From positions 124,001-188,000 of the forward strand of contig NZ_JADYTL010000001.1 of the NCBI RefSeq assembly GCF_021531055.1: a stretch of 64,000 bases of DNA, given 5' to 3'. The position numbers and the translations under genes were made by a program. How positions within the stretch are numbered: position 1 is the stretch's first letter; each line of letters opens with the position of its first letter. The stretch is from Collinsella tanakaei. GTDB lineage: Bacteria > Actinomycetota > Coriobacteriia > Coriobacteriales > Coriobacteriaceae. Positions 45,460 to 54,035 of this stretch are shown piece by piece. The notes under the pieces were generated by a model. It did no database searches and was not told where the DNA came from. It saw only the letters and a list, made by a program, of their open reading frames with translations.

Positions 45460-46212
45460 ATGGCTACCAAGATCAACATCCGTACCCTGCTCGAGGCCGG
45501 CTGCCACTTCGGTCATCAGACCCGTCGCTGGAACCCCAAGATGCGCCCCTACATCTTCGGTGAGCGCAACGGCATCTACATCCTCGACCTCAAGCAGACG
45601 ATCGTCGAGGCCGACCGCGCCTACACCTTCCTCAAGAACACCTGCGCCCACGGCGGCAAGGTCCTGTTCGTCGGCACCAAGAAGCAGGCTCAGGAGGCCG
45701 TCAAGGCCGCTGCCGAGCGCGCCGGCATGCCCTTCATCAACCAGCGCTGGCTCGGTGGCATGCTCACCAACTTCGTCACCATCCGTTCCCGCATGAACCG
45801 CATGGAGGAGCTCGAGGGCATGGTGGCCGACGGCTCCATGGCGCTTCGCGGCAAGAAGGAGCAGGCCGTGCTCGGCAAGGAGCTCGCCAAGCTCCAGACC
45901 AACCTCGGTGGTGCCCGCGACATGAAGTCGCTGCCCGCGGCGCTGTTCGTCATCGACACCAAGCGCGAGGAGAACGCCATCAAGGAGGCCAAGCGCCTGC
46001 ACATCCCCGTGGTCGCCCTCATCGACACCAACTCCGATCCGGATGATGTCGATTACGGCATCCCCTGCAACGACGACGCTATCTCCGCCGTTTCCCTGAT
46101 GTGCGAGCTGTTCGCCGACGCCTGCCTCGCCGGCACCGGTAAGGAGCAGATCTCCGAGGCCGAGATGGCCGCTCCTGCCGAGGCTCCCGCCACTGAGGCC
46201 GCTGCCGAGTAA
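45460..46212 (+). CDS. rpsB: Ribosomal protein uS2
   Basis: 30S protein needed for bS1 binding. The ATG follows AGGAGG by 5 bp. The 250 residues begin MATKINIRTLLEAGCHFGHQTRRWNPKM, with FVGTKKQAQ and NQRWLGGMLTNF later, and the signature region around KREENAIKEA. An Ala/Glu-rich tail ends the protein. It is followed 48 bp later by tsf. Confidence 0.97.
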   Translation: MATKINIRTLLEAGCHFGHQTRRWNPKMRPYIFGERNGIYILDLKQTIVEADRAYTFLKNTCAHGGKVLFVGTKKQAQEAVKAAAERAGMPFINQRWLGGMLTNFVTIRSRMNRMEELEGMVADGSMALRGKKEQAVLGKELAKLQTNLGGARDMKSLPAALFVIDTKREENAIKEAKRLHIPVVALIDTNSDPDDVDYGIPCNDDAISAVSLMCELFADACLAGTGKEQISEAEMAAPAEAPATEAAAE

Positions 46213-46260
46213 CATCGTTTCGTACCTGTCGATCGTTCATCAAGTTCGAAAGGAACCAAC

Positions 46261-47139
46261 ATGGCTCAGATCACCGCCGCTATGGTCAAGCAGCTCCGCG
46301 AGATGACCGACTCCCCGATGATGGAGTGCAAGAAGGCCCTCGTCGAGGCTGACGGCGATATGGACGCCGCCGTCGACGTCCTCCGCAAGAACGGTATCGC
46401 CAAGGCCGCCAAGAAGGCCGGTCGCGCCACCAACGAGGGTGCCGTCGCCGCCTACATCGCCGAGAACGGTTGCGCCGGCGCGCTCGCCGAGGTCGCCTGC
46501 GAGACCGACTTCGTCAGCTCCAACCCCAAGTTCACCGGCTTCGTCGCCAAGATCGCCCAGGTCGCCTGCGAGACCGAGCCCGCCGACGTCGATGCGCTGC
46601 TCGCCACCGATATGGACGGCGAGACCGTGAGCGACGCCCTCACCGAGATGATCCACGTCATCGGCGAGAACATGAAGCTCACCCGCTTCGCCATCCGCAA
46701 GCCCGCCGCCGGCGCCGTCGCCAGCTACATCCACATGGGCGGCAAGATCGGCGCGCTCGTCGAGTTCGCCTTCGACAAGCCCGAGACCGCCGCGAGCGAT
46801 GCCTTCAAGACCTTCGCTCACGACGTCGCGATGCAGGTTGCCGCCACGGCTCCGATCAGCGCCGTGCGCGAGGACGTGCCCGCCGAGACCATCGACCACG
46901 AGGTCGCCATCTACAAGGCTCAGGCTGCCGAGTCCGGCAAGCCCGAGGCCATTCAGGAGAAGATGGCCCTCGGCCGTCTCGAGAAGTTCTTCAAGGGCTT
47001 CGTCCTGAACGAGCAGGAGTTCATCAAGGACCCCAGCATCACGATCAAGCAGTACGCCGAGAAGGTCTCCAAGGAGACCGGCGACAACGTCCGCGTCGTC
47101 GCGTTCGACCGTCTCGTGAGCGGCGAGGCCGCCAACTAA
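46261..47139 (+). CDS. tsf: Elongation factor Ts
   Basis: Nucleotide exchange factor for EF-Tu. The 292 residues start with the UBA-like domain and the TDSPMMECKKALVEA signature, followed by GRATNEGAVAAYI, CETDFVSSNPKF (first core), and the second core with a C-terminal coiled region. AAAGGAACCAAC precedes the ATG. A terminator ends the rpsB-tsf unit 22 bp after the stop. Confidence 0.97.
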   Translation: MAQITAAMVKQLREMTDSPMMECKKALVEADGDMDAAVDVLRKNGIAKAAKKAGRATNEGAVAAYIAENGCAGALAEVACETDFVSSNPKFTGFVAKIAQVACETEPADVDALLATDMDGETVSDALTEMIHVIGENMKLTRFAIRKPAAGAVASYIHMGGKIGALVEFAFDKPETAASDAFKTFAHDVAMQVAATAPISAVREDVPAETIDHEVAIYKAQAAESGKPEAIQEKMALGRLEKFFKGFVLNEQEFIKDPSITIKQYAEKVSKETGDNVRVVAFDRLVSGEAAN

Positions 47140-47160
47140 GCAATCCTACGATGGGTTTCG

Positions 47161-47196
47161 AGCAGGCTATGGGGTGCACCTATAGCCTGCTTTTTT
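47161..47196 (+). terminator. Rho-independent terminator of rpsB-tsf
   Basis: A 10-bp stem AGCAGGCTAT / ATAGCCTGCT (47161-47170 with 47182-47191) and an 11-nt loop, with a run of six T at 47191-47196. Confidence 0.9.
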
Positions 47197-47228
47197 ATGG
47201 GTCGACCGGAACGATCGCCCAAGTACGC

Positions 47229-47234
47229 TAGAAT
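47229..47234 (+). promoter_or_regulatory. Candidate -10 box of the pyrH operon
   Basis: TAGAAT in the context GCTAGAAT, 31 bp before the pyrH start and after the tsf terminator. The -35 region is not convincing. Confidence 0.45.
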
Positions 47235-47265
47235 AGGTGCAATTCGACCTACGAAGGAGGACATC

Positions 47266-47988
47266 TTGTCTGAGTACCTCTATAAGCGCACGCTCCTCAA
47301 GCTTTCGGGTGAGGCTTTGATGGGGGAGGGTCGCTACGGTATCGATCCGCATGTCACCGAGCGTCTCGCCACGCAGATCAAGCATCTTCACGATGACGGT
47401 GTGGAGATCGGCATCGTCGTCGGCGGCGGCAATATCTTCCGCGGTCTTGCCGGTTCCGCCAAGGGCATGGACCGCGCACAGGCCGACTACATGGGTATGC
47501 TCGCGACCGTCATGAACGCGCTCGCCCTTCAGGATGCGTTCGAGCGCGTGGGCGCTCCCTGCCGCGTCATGAGCGCCATCCAGATGAACGAGGTCTGCGA
47601 GCCCTATATCCGCCGTCGCGCCATCAACCATCTCGAGAAGGGCGATATCGTCATCTTCGCCGCCGGCTCGGGCAACCCCTATTTCACGACCGACACCGCC
47701 GCCGCGCTTCGCGCCTGCGAGATCGGCGCCGAGTGCCTGCTCAAGGCGACCAAGGTCGACGGCATCTACGACAAGGATCCCGTCGCCCATGACGATGCCG
47801 TCCGCTTCGATCGCATCACCTACCATGAGGTGCTCGTCCGTGGTCTCCAGGTCATGGATACCACGGCCGCGGCCCTGTGCCAGGACAACCATATGCCGAT
47901 CATCGTCCTCAACATCGAGGGCGAGAGCAATATCAAGCGCGCGCTCAAGGGCGAGCCCGTTGGAACCGTCGTCGTACAGGAGGATTAA
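47266..47988 (+). CDS. pyrH: Uridylate kinase
   Basis: Phosphorylates UMP to UDP as a hexamer. The TTG at 47266 follows AAGGAGG by 5 bp and gives 240 residues ([18 protein letters not shown]). Amino-acid-kinase motifs: [46 protein letters not shown]. Its stop is 2 bp before the frr start. It begins the unit pyrH-frr-uppS-cdsA-dxr-rseP. Confidence 0.96.
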   Translation: MSEYLYKRTLLKLSGEALMGEGRYGIDPHVTERLATQIKHLHDDGVEIGIVVGGGNIFRGLAGSAKGMDRAQADYMGMLATVMNALALQDAFERVGAPCRVMSAIQMNEVCEPYIRRRAINHLEKGDIVIFAAGSGNPYFTTDTAAALRACEIGAECLLKATKVDGIYDKDPVAHDDAVRFDRITYHEVLVRGLQVMDTTAAALCQDNHMPIIVLNIEGESNIKRALKGEPVGTVVVQED

Positions 47989-47990
47989 CC

Positions 47991-48524
47991 ATGGCGGACA
48001 TCACCACGCAAATGGACAAGACCATCGAGAACCTGAAGCACAACTTCGGTAAGGTCCGCACCGGACGCGCCAATGCCAACATCCTGTCCGATATCACCGT
48101 CGATTACTACGGCGTCGCCACCCCGATCACCCAGGTCGCCGCCGTCAAGACGCCTGAGGCGCACATGCTGCTCGTCGAGCCGTGGGACAAGGCGCTCGTG
48201 AACGCCATCGTCAAGGCGATCTCGGCTTCCGATCTCGGCATCACGCCCTCCTCCGACGGCACGGTCGTGCGCCTGCCGTTCCCCGCACCGACCGAGGAGC
48301 GTCGTCGCGAGCTCGTCAAGGAGTGCCGTGAGCTCGCCGAGCACGCCAAAGTCGCCATCCGCAACATCCGCCGCGACGCCAACAACAAGCTCGATCGCGA
48401 CGAGGACCTGACCGAGGACGACGTCCGTCGCGAGCAGGCCAAGGTGCAAAAGCACACCGACGCCTATGTCGCCAAGATCGACGAGCTGCTGAAGGCCAAA
48501 GAGGCCGAGGTCATGGAGATCTGA
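47991..48524 (+). CDS. frr: Ribosome recycling factor
   Basis: Splits post-termination ribosomes with EF-G. The 177 residues have the typical KVRTGRANANIL, GVATPITQVAAV, PFPAPTEERRRELVK and a C-terminal coiled-coil arm. They are a little shorter than the usual 185. AGGAGG precedes the ATG by 6 bp. The uppS GTG follows after 2 bp. Confidence 0.96.
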   Translation: MADITTQMDKTIENLKHNFGKVRTGRANANILSDITVDYYGVATPITQVAAVKTPEAHMLLVEPWDKALVNAIVKAISASDLGITPSSDGTVVRLPFPAPTEERRRELVKECRELAEHAKVAIRNIRRDANNKLDRDEDLTEDDVRREQAKVQKHTDAYVAKIDELLKAKEAEVMEI

Positions 48525-48526
48525 TC

Positions 48527-49315
48527 GTGCAGTACGATGAGGCAAAGCTGACGGAGTATCTGCTCGATCCCCCTTCGGACATCGACCTTTCCTCGCTCGA
48601 TATGGCGCGTATCCCGCGCCATATCTCCTGCATCATGGACGGCAACGGCAGATGGGCGACCGCGCGCGGCATGGCTCGCACCGAAGGCCATAAGGCCGGT
48701 ATCGTCTCGCTTCGCGAGATCATCACCGCCTGCGTCCGACTCGGGGTCGATGTCCTGTCCGCGTATGCGTTTTCCACCGAGAACTGGAACCGCCCCCAGC
48801 ATGAGGTCAACCTCCTCATGCACCTGTTCGCCAAGACCTTCATCGATGAGCTTCCCCTGCTCAAGCAGGAGAACGTCCAGGTACGTTTCCTGGGCGATAT
48901 CAGCGCCCTTCCGGCGCGCACGCGCGAGGTCTTCGAGTACGGTCTTGCGGAGTGCGCATCTCATACCGGCATGGTACTCGCACTTGCCGTGAACTACGGC
49001 GGCCGTGCCGAGCTCGTACGCGCATCCAAGCTACTCGCACAGCGCGTTCTCGAGGGTACGCTCGACGTCGAGGACATCGATGAGGCGTCCTTGTCCGAGC
49101 AGCTCTATACCGCCGGCCTTCCTGATCCCGAGCTCGTGGTCAGGACCTCCGGTGAGCTCCGCGTTTCGAATTATCTGCTTTGGCAGATCGCGTACGCGGA
49201 GTTCTACGTTACCGATACCTACTGGCCCGATTTCGATCGCTGGGAGCTCATTCGAGCTATCTTGGCCTTCCAAAATCGAGACCGGCGTTTCGGAGGGCTC
49301 AGCGCCAAGCGCTGA
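48527..49315 (+). CDS. uppS: Undecaprenyl diphosphate synthase
   Basis: Makes the C55 lipid carrier for wall precursors from FPP and IPP. A GTG start 2 bp after frr gives 262 residues, with an N-terminal extension of about 30. Catalytic IMDGNGRWA carries D38. SAYAFSTENWNRP, AVNYGGRAEL and RTSGELRVSNYLLWQ with YAE and the RxG/RF(G) end are conserved. No clear ribosome site precedes the GTG, suggesting re-initiation from frr. Confidence 0.95.
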   Translation: MQYDEAKLTEYLLDPPSDIDLSSLDMARIPRHISCIMDGNGRWATARGMARTEGHKAGIVSLREIITACVRLGVDVLSAYAFSTENWNRPQHEVNLLMHLFAKTFIDELPLLKQENVQVRFLGDISALPARTREVFEYGLAECASHTGMVLALAVNYGGRAELVRASKLLAQRVLEGTLDVEDIDEASLSEQLYTAGLPDPELVVRTSGELRVSNYLLWQIAYAEFYVTDTYWPDFDRWELIRAILAFQNRDRRFGGLSAKR

Positions 49316-49350
49316 TCCCATCCCGACGCAGTCGTTCAAGGAGCATCTTG

Positions 49351-50220
49351 TTGGAACCCGTTTCTAGGGGTGCGCGGAAGCAGACGGCACCCGATACCGA
49401 GTCACAAACATCCGGCCTGCACGGGCTTGTTGTCCGCACGGCATTCGGTTTGATCTACGCCGCCCTGTTCATCGGGTGCCTGCTGCTCGGTACGCTGCCG
49501 ACCGCGCTGTTCGTCGCGGCGATGAGCTGGCTATGTTGTTTCGAGTTCTTCCGTATGATGCGTCTTGACGGCAAGGTCCCCAACGAGCTGCTCGGGCTCA
49601 CCGCGGCGGTGCTGTTTCCGCTGTCTGCACTTGTCGATCCGCTTTGGCTGACCGCCTTGATCTTCCTGCTCGTCCTCACGCTTGGGCTTTGGTACGTCTT
49701 CTCGCCGAGGACCCGCATCGCGGATATCGCCGTCACGGCATTCGGACCGATCTACACCGGCTTCATGCTGTCGTCGATCGTATTGCTTCGCGATTCCATC
49801 GATGGTTTTCCCGGCGCGCTCCTGCCGATCGGCGTATGCGCGTCGCTGTGGGTGAGCGATTCGTTCGCCTATCTCGTGGGAAGCCGCTTCGGCAAGCACA
49901 AGATGGTGCCCAAGATCTCACCTCATAAGAGCTGGGAGGGCTTTTTCGGTGGTCTTTTTGGTTCCGTTATCATCTGGCTGATCCTTTTGGTGACCGGCCT
50001 GTACCGTATCGACCTCGCTTTCGCGGTCATCACCGGTCTTGCCGTGGCGATTCTCGGCGTCTTCGGCGACCTCCTCGAATCCCGCATCAAACGCGGAGTC
50101 GGAGTCAAGGATTCCGGCAATCTCATCCCGGGCCACGGCGGCATGCTCGATCGATCCGACTCGCTGATCTTCGGTTGCATCACCGCCTATCTCATTTTGA
50201 AGATCGGGGGCGTCATCTGA
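49351..50220 (+). CDS. cdsA: Phosphatidate cytidylyltransferase
   Basis: Makes CDP-diacylglycerol for phospholipid synthesis. The TTG at 49351 is 7 bp after AAGGAG (a TTG at 49348 is also possible), giving 289 residues. The N-terminus is hydrophilic for ~20 residues. Several transmembrane helices follow (around 32-52, 55-70, 80-115, 125-160), then SPHKSWEGFFGG and the family signature KDSGNLIPGHGGMLDRSDSL. Its stop overlaps dxr (TGATG). Confidence 0.94.
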   Translation: MEPVSRGARKQTAPDTESQTSGLHGLVVRTAFGLIYAALFIGCLLLGTLPTALFVAAMSWLCCFEFFRMMRLDGKVPNELLGLTAAVLFPLSALVDPLWLTALIFLLVLTLGLWYVFSPRTRIADIAVTAFGPIYTGFMLSSIVLLRDSIDGFPGALLPIGVCASLWVSDSFAYLVGSRFGKHKMVPKISPHKSWEGFFGGLFGSVIIWLILLVTGLYRIDLAFAVITGLAVAILGVFGDLLESRIKRGVGVKDSGNLIPGHGGMLDRSDSLIFGCITAYLILKIGGVI

Positions 50221-51407
50221 TGACTCAAAGCGGCGTATCCTCCCCATCATCCGACCGTCTTCGCGTGGCGATTCTCGGGTGCACCGGTTCGATTGGAACG
50301 CAGGCGCTCGACGTATGCCGTCAGCATGCCGACAAGCTCCAGGTCGTTGCGCTCTCGGCGCATTCCGGTACCGAACGGCTCGTCGCCTCGGCGCGCGAGT
50401 TCGGCGTTCGGCGTGTTGCCGTGACCGACCCCGCTCATCGCCACGACCCCATCCTGCAAGACCTTCCCGATGCGACGAGCCTATCCGTCGGCGCGCAGGC
50501 TGCCGTGGATATCTGCCTTCATGACGATGTCGATTGCGTGCTCGTCGCCATCGTCGGGGCTGCCGGTCTTGCCGCGAGTGCGGCGGTCCTCGCCACTGAC
50601 AAGCGCTTGGCGCTCGCGAACAAGGAGTCCCTGGTCGTCGGTGGCGAGCTGCTCATGCCCATGGTGTCACCGGGACAGCTGCTGCCCGTCGATTCCGAAC
50701 ATGCCGCGATTTTTCAATGCCTGCTCGGCGAAAACCCCCGTGAGGTACATAAGATCTGGTTGACGTGCTCCGGTGGCCCGTTCTTCGGTCGTTCGCGCGA
50801 TCAGCTCGCCCATGTCGGTGTCGATGACGCGCTCGCGCATCCCACCTGGAATATGGGGGCCAAGATCACGATCGATTCGGCGACGCTTATGAACAAGGGG
50901 CTCGAACGTATCGAGGCCATGCATCTGTTCGGCGTCGGCATGGACGATATATGCGTTGTCATCCAACGGCAGTCTAAGATTCATTCGATGGTGGAATACG
51001 AAGACGGATCGGTCATCGCCCACCTTGGCGTATCGGATATGCGTATCCCCATCCAGTATGCGTTCTCGTATCCCGAGCGCTGGGCGTCACCGGCGCTTCG
51101 CATGGACTTCCGTGAGCTCGGCCGTCTCGATTTCGGCGCGCCCGATACGGACGCGTTCCGCTGTCTTGCTTTGGCCGAGCGTGCCGGTCGTATCGGTGGC
51201 ACGCTTCCGTGCGTGCTCAATGCGGCGAACGAGATCGCCGTCTCCGCCTTTCTTGGTGGCACGTGCTCGTTCACCGATATCGACCGTATCGTCGAACGCT
51301 GCATGGACGATCACGACGCACAGCGTGTCCAGTCGCTGGAACAGCTCGCCGACGTCGACCGTTGGGCCCGCGCACGCGCCTCGCAGGTGGTCTCCGATCT
51401 TTCGTAA
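50220..51407 (+). CDS. dxr: 1-deoxy-D-xylulose 5-phosphate reductoisomerase
   Basis: First committed step of the MEP isoprenoid pathway, NADPH and metal dependent. The ATG overlaps the cdsA stop; 395 residues. NADPH site ILGCTGSIGTQALDV, LANKESLVVGG, metal and substrate residues in PVDSEHAAIFQ, and PTWNMGAKITIDSATLMNKGLE are visible. With ispG downstream it shows two MEP-pathway genes grouped with lipid carrier and phospholipid genes. Confidence 0.96.
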   Translation: MTQSGVSSPSSDRLRVAILGCTGSIGTQALDVCRQHADKLQVVALSAHSGTERLVASAREFGVRRVAVTDPAHRHDPILQDLPDATSLSVGAQAAVDICLHDDVDCVLVAIVGAAGLAASAAVLATDKRLALANKESLVVGGELLMPMVSPGQLLPVDSEHAAIFQCLLGENPREVHKIWLTCSGGPFFGRSRDQLAHVGVDDALAHPTWNMGAKITIDSATLMNKGLERIEAMHLFGVGMDDICVVIQRQSKIHSMVEYEDGSVIAHLGVSDMRIPIQYAFSYPERWASPALRMDFRELGRLDFGAPDTDAFRCLALAERAGRIGGTLPCVLNAANEIAVSAFLGGTCSFTDIDRIVERCMDDHDAQRVQSLEQLADVDRWARARASQVVSDLS

Positions 51408-51436
51408 ACCGCTCGGCTGACGATGGGATCTTGCCT

Positions 51437-52804
51437 ATGACCGCCGTCTTCACATTCATCTCGTCGCTCTTTTGGGGCGTGCTCACGCTATCGGTGCTCG
51501 TGTTCATCCACGAGCTCGGCCATTTCCTTGCAGCGCGCGCATGCCATGTTCGCGTCACTGAGTTTTTCCTCGGCATGCCCTGCAGTAAGAATATCCATGT
51601 CGTCTCGAAGAGGACCGGCACCAAGATCGGCGTGACGCCGATTCTGCTCGGAGGGTATGCCGCGATCTGCGGTATGGAGGATTCCGAATCCGCCTATGCG
51701 CCCATGGTCCTATCCGCGATCCATCGGGCAGGCACGATTTCGTGTCAGCGATTGTCGACCGAGCTCGGTTTGGATATCGAGGTGGTCCAGGAGGCATGTG
51801 CCCAACTTGAGCAATGGGGTTCGATCGCCCCCGTCTACCTCGACGGCGACGGACCGCAAGGTCGCTATTATCCGAGCGCGTATGCGGCCATGCCTCGAGA
51901 TGCGCAAGGGTACACCATCTATGACGGTCGTGCGTTCGACGCTTCGCATGCGACACGGCAAGGTGAGCCTTGGGATCCGTCGATGGGGGAGCGAGCGTTC
52001 TACTGTGCCGAACGCTCGCATACCTATGCCGGCAAAGGGTTCCCCAAACGCGTCTTCATGCTCGTCGCCGGTGTTGTCATGAACCTGTTGCTCGGGTTCG
52101 CCTTGCTCGTGTTCGTCTACTCGGTCATCGGATTCGACGTCGCGATCGATTCGAACGTGATCGGTTCCGTCGAGGAATCTTCGCCTGCGTCGCAGGCCGG
52201 CCTTCGTGCAGGCGATGAAATCGTCTCCATCTCCGATATCGAGACGGATTCCTGGACCGACATCCTTGCTGCTATACAGGAGTTGTCCGAAACGTCGGAC
52301 GAACCCTCTTTCGCCATCACCTTCGAGCGCGACGGGGCTCTCGATACGGTGACCCTTTCGCCCGACGATGACGGCTTGGTCGGCATCGGCATCATGTACG
52401 AGCATCGTCGTCTCGGCGTCATCGATGCGATCCGCGTATCGGCGGACTACATCTACCAAACCGCTTCCGGCGTGATCCAGCTGCTCATCCCTTCGCAAAC
52501 CATGGAAGTGCTCGATAACTCGACCTCGATCGTCGGCATTTCGGTGATCTCCGCGCAGGCGGCGGCAAGCGGACCTGTGGTCTACCTGACGTTTGCGTCG
52601 CTCATCTCCCTTTCGCTCGGCCTCATGAACCTCCTTCCCATTCCGCCGCTCGACGGTGGCAAACTGCTCTTCGAGGTTTTTCAGCTGATCGTCAGGCGAC
52701 CGGTGCCCGCCAAGATAAAGAACGCGGTCTCGTATATCGGCATCGCACTGTTTTTGATGCTGTTCGTCTATATGTTCCAACAGGATATCGCGCGCTTGAT
52801 CTGA
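51437..52804 (+). CDS. rseP: RseP-type site-2 protease with an inserted winged-helix-like segment
   Basis: Intramembrane zinc metalloprotease. Active-site HELGH is at residues 25-29 in the first helix, GGYAAICG at 72-79 marks the re-entrant loop, and the second motif region reads NLLPIPPLDGGKLLFE near the C-terminus. A PDZ domain spans about 232-320. At 455 residues it is longer than usual because ~120 residues (about 83-200) are inserted between the GGY loop and VAGVVMN. Of these, 88-146 look like a winged helix-turn-helix. The start is the ATG at 51437, with no strong ribosome site. It lies between dxr and ispG, the usual place. Confidence 0.9.
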   Translation: MTAVFTFISSLFWGVLTLSVLVFIHELGHFLAARACHVRVTEFFLGMPCSKNIHVVSKRTGTKIGVTPILLGGYAAICGMEDSESAYAPMVLSAIHRAGTISCQRLSTELGLDIEVVQEACAQLEQWGSIAPVYLDGDGPQGRYYPSAYAAMPRDAQGYTIYDGRAFDASHATRQGEPWDPSMGERAFYCAERSHTYAGKGFPKRVFMLVAGVVMNLLLGFALLVFVYSVIGFDVAIDSNVIGSVEESSPASQAGLRAGDEIVSISDIETDSWTDILAAIQELSETSDEPSFAITFERDGALDTVTLSPDDDGLVGIGIMYEHRRLGVIDAIRVSADYIYQTASGVIQLLIPSQTMEVLDNSTSIVGISVISAQAAASGPVVYLTFASLISLSLGLMNLLPIPPLDGGKLLFEVFQLIVRRPVPAKIKNAVSYIGIALFLMLFVYMFQQDIARLI

Positions 52805-52856
52805 TGGTCCTCTTGCGATATCCCGCACGTATCATGCCCGTCAAGGAGGTTTTCCG

Positions 52857-53921
52857 ATGGAGCAGGTAGCACCCCGTACGTTGACGCGCAAGGTTCACGT
52901 CGGTGACGTGGCCATCGGTGGCGATGCGCCAGTGGTCGTCCAGTCCATGACCTGCACGCCGACATCGGATACCAAGGCTACGCTCGCCCAGGTTCGCGCT
53001 CTTGCCGATGCCGGATGCGATATCGTCCGCGTCACCCTGCCCGATAAGAATGCCATCGACAGCTTCGCGCGCATTTGCGCCTTGAGTCCCGTGCCGATCG
53101 TCGCCGACATCCATTTCGATTATCGACTCGCCATCGCTGCCGTTCGCGCCGGTGCTGCCAAGCTCCGCATCAATCCCGGTAACATCGGCTCGTGGGAACG
53201 CGTGGATGCCGTCATCGATGCGGCGGGGGAGCGTGGCGCCGCCATCCGCATCGGCGTCAACGCCGGTTCGCTCGAGCAGGATATCGCCGAGCGCGATGAT
53301 CTGACGCTGCCTCAAAAGCTTGTCGCGTCGTCGTTGCGCTTCGTCGATCATTTCGAGCAGCGGGGCTTTCGCGACATCGTGCTTTCCGCGAAAGCCCACA
53401 GCGTTCCCACGACGATCGACACCTATCGTGCGCTCTCGCGTGAACTTCCCGACATTCCGCTGCATCTCGGTGTGACCGAGGCGGGTACCGTGCGCCAGGG
53501 GACGATCAAAAGCTCTGTCGGACTGGGCGTTCTGCTCGCCGAGGGAATCGGTAACACCTTGCGCGTCTCGTTGACGGCCGACCCCGTCGAGGAGCCTCCG
53601 GTTGCATGGGGCATCCTCGAGTGTCTCGGTATCCGTCGACGCGGACCCGAGCTCGTGTCGTGTCCGACGTGCGGGCGAACCCAGGTGAACCTGATCCCGA
53701 TCGCGCAGGAGGTGGAGCGCCGCCTTCAAAACGTCACCAAGCCGATCTCGGTCGCCGTGATGGGATGCGTGGTCAACGGGCCCGGTGAGGCCTCGGATGC
53801 GGATGTGTGCGTCGCATGCGGACGCGGTTCGGCGCTGCTGTTCCGCCATGGTGAGGTGATCAGGAAGATCGACGAGGACCATATCGTCGATGAGCTCATG
53901 CGTGAGATCGAATCGCTCTGA
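52857..53921 (+). CDS. ispG: 4-hydroxy-3-methylbut-2-en-1-yl diphosphate synthase
   Basis: 4Fe-4S enzyme of the MEP pathway producing HMBPP. The 354 residues start at an ATG 5 bp after AAGGAGGTTT-type sequence. VHVGDVAIGGDAPVVVQSMT, DIHFDYRLA, RINPGNIG are conserved. The cluster ligands lie in SCPTCGRTQVNL (two Cys) and GCVVNGPGEA (third Cys). The 52-bp gap after rseP makes co-transcription likely. Confidence 0.96.
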   Translation: MEQVAPRTLTRKVHVGDVAIGGDAPVVVQSMTCTPTSDTKATLAQVRALADAGCDIVRVTLPDKNAIDSFARICALSPVPIVADIHFDYRLAIAAVRAGAAKLRINPGNIGSWERVDAVIDAAGERGAAIRIGVNAGSLEQDIAERDDLTLPQKLVASSLRFVDHFEQRGFRDIVLSAKAHSVPTTIDTYRALSRELPDIPLHLGVTEAGTVRQGTIKSSVGLGVLLAEGIGNTLRVSLTADPVEEPPVAWGILECLGIRRRGPELVSCPTCGRTQVNLIPIAQEVERRLQNVTKPISVAVMGCVVNGPGEASDADVCVACGRGSALLFRHGEVIRKIDEDHIVDELMREIESL

Positions 53922-53989
53922 GCAAGCCCGGTGCTTACGCATACCTTGCGATATCGCCTGTTCGCACGGCCCCCATCGGGGTCCTGCGC

Positions 53990-53995
53990 TAGAAT
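53990..53995 (+). promoter_or_regulatory. Candidate -10 box of proS
   Basis: TAGAAT preceded by GCGC, 41 bp before the proS TTG, in the 114-bp gap after ispG. No clear -35. A GC-rich self-complementary stretch (GGCCCC-ATC-GGGGTCC) lies just upstream. Confidence 0.4.
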
Positions 53996-54035
53996 GCTGA
54001 CCGTACGGCTTATTACGTTCTGAGGAGAAACCACC

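Noticed and set aside
53922-54035. T-box before proS
   Set aside because: 114 bp is too short for a classical T-box and no T-box core sequence was found.
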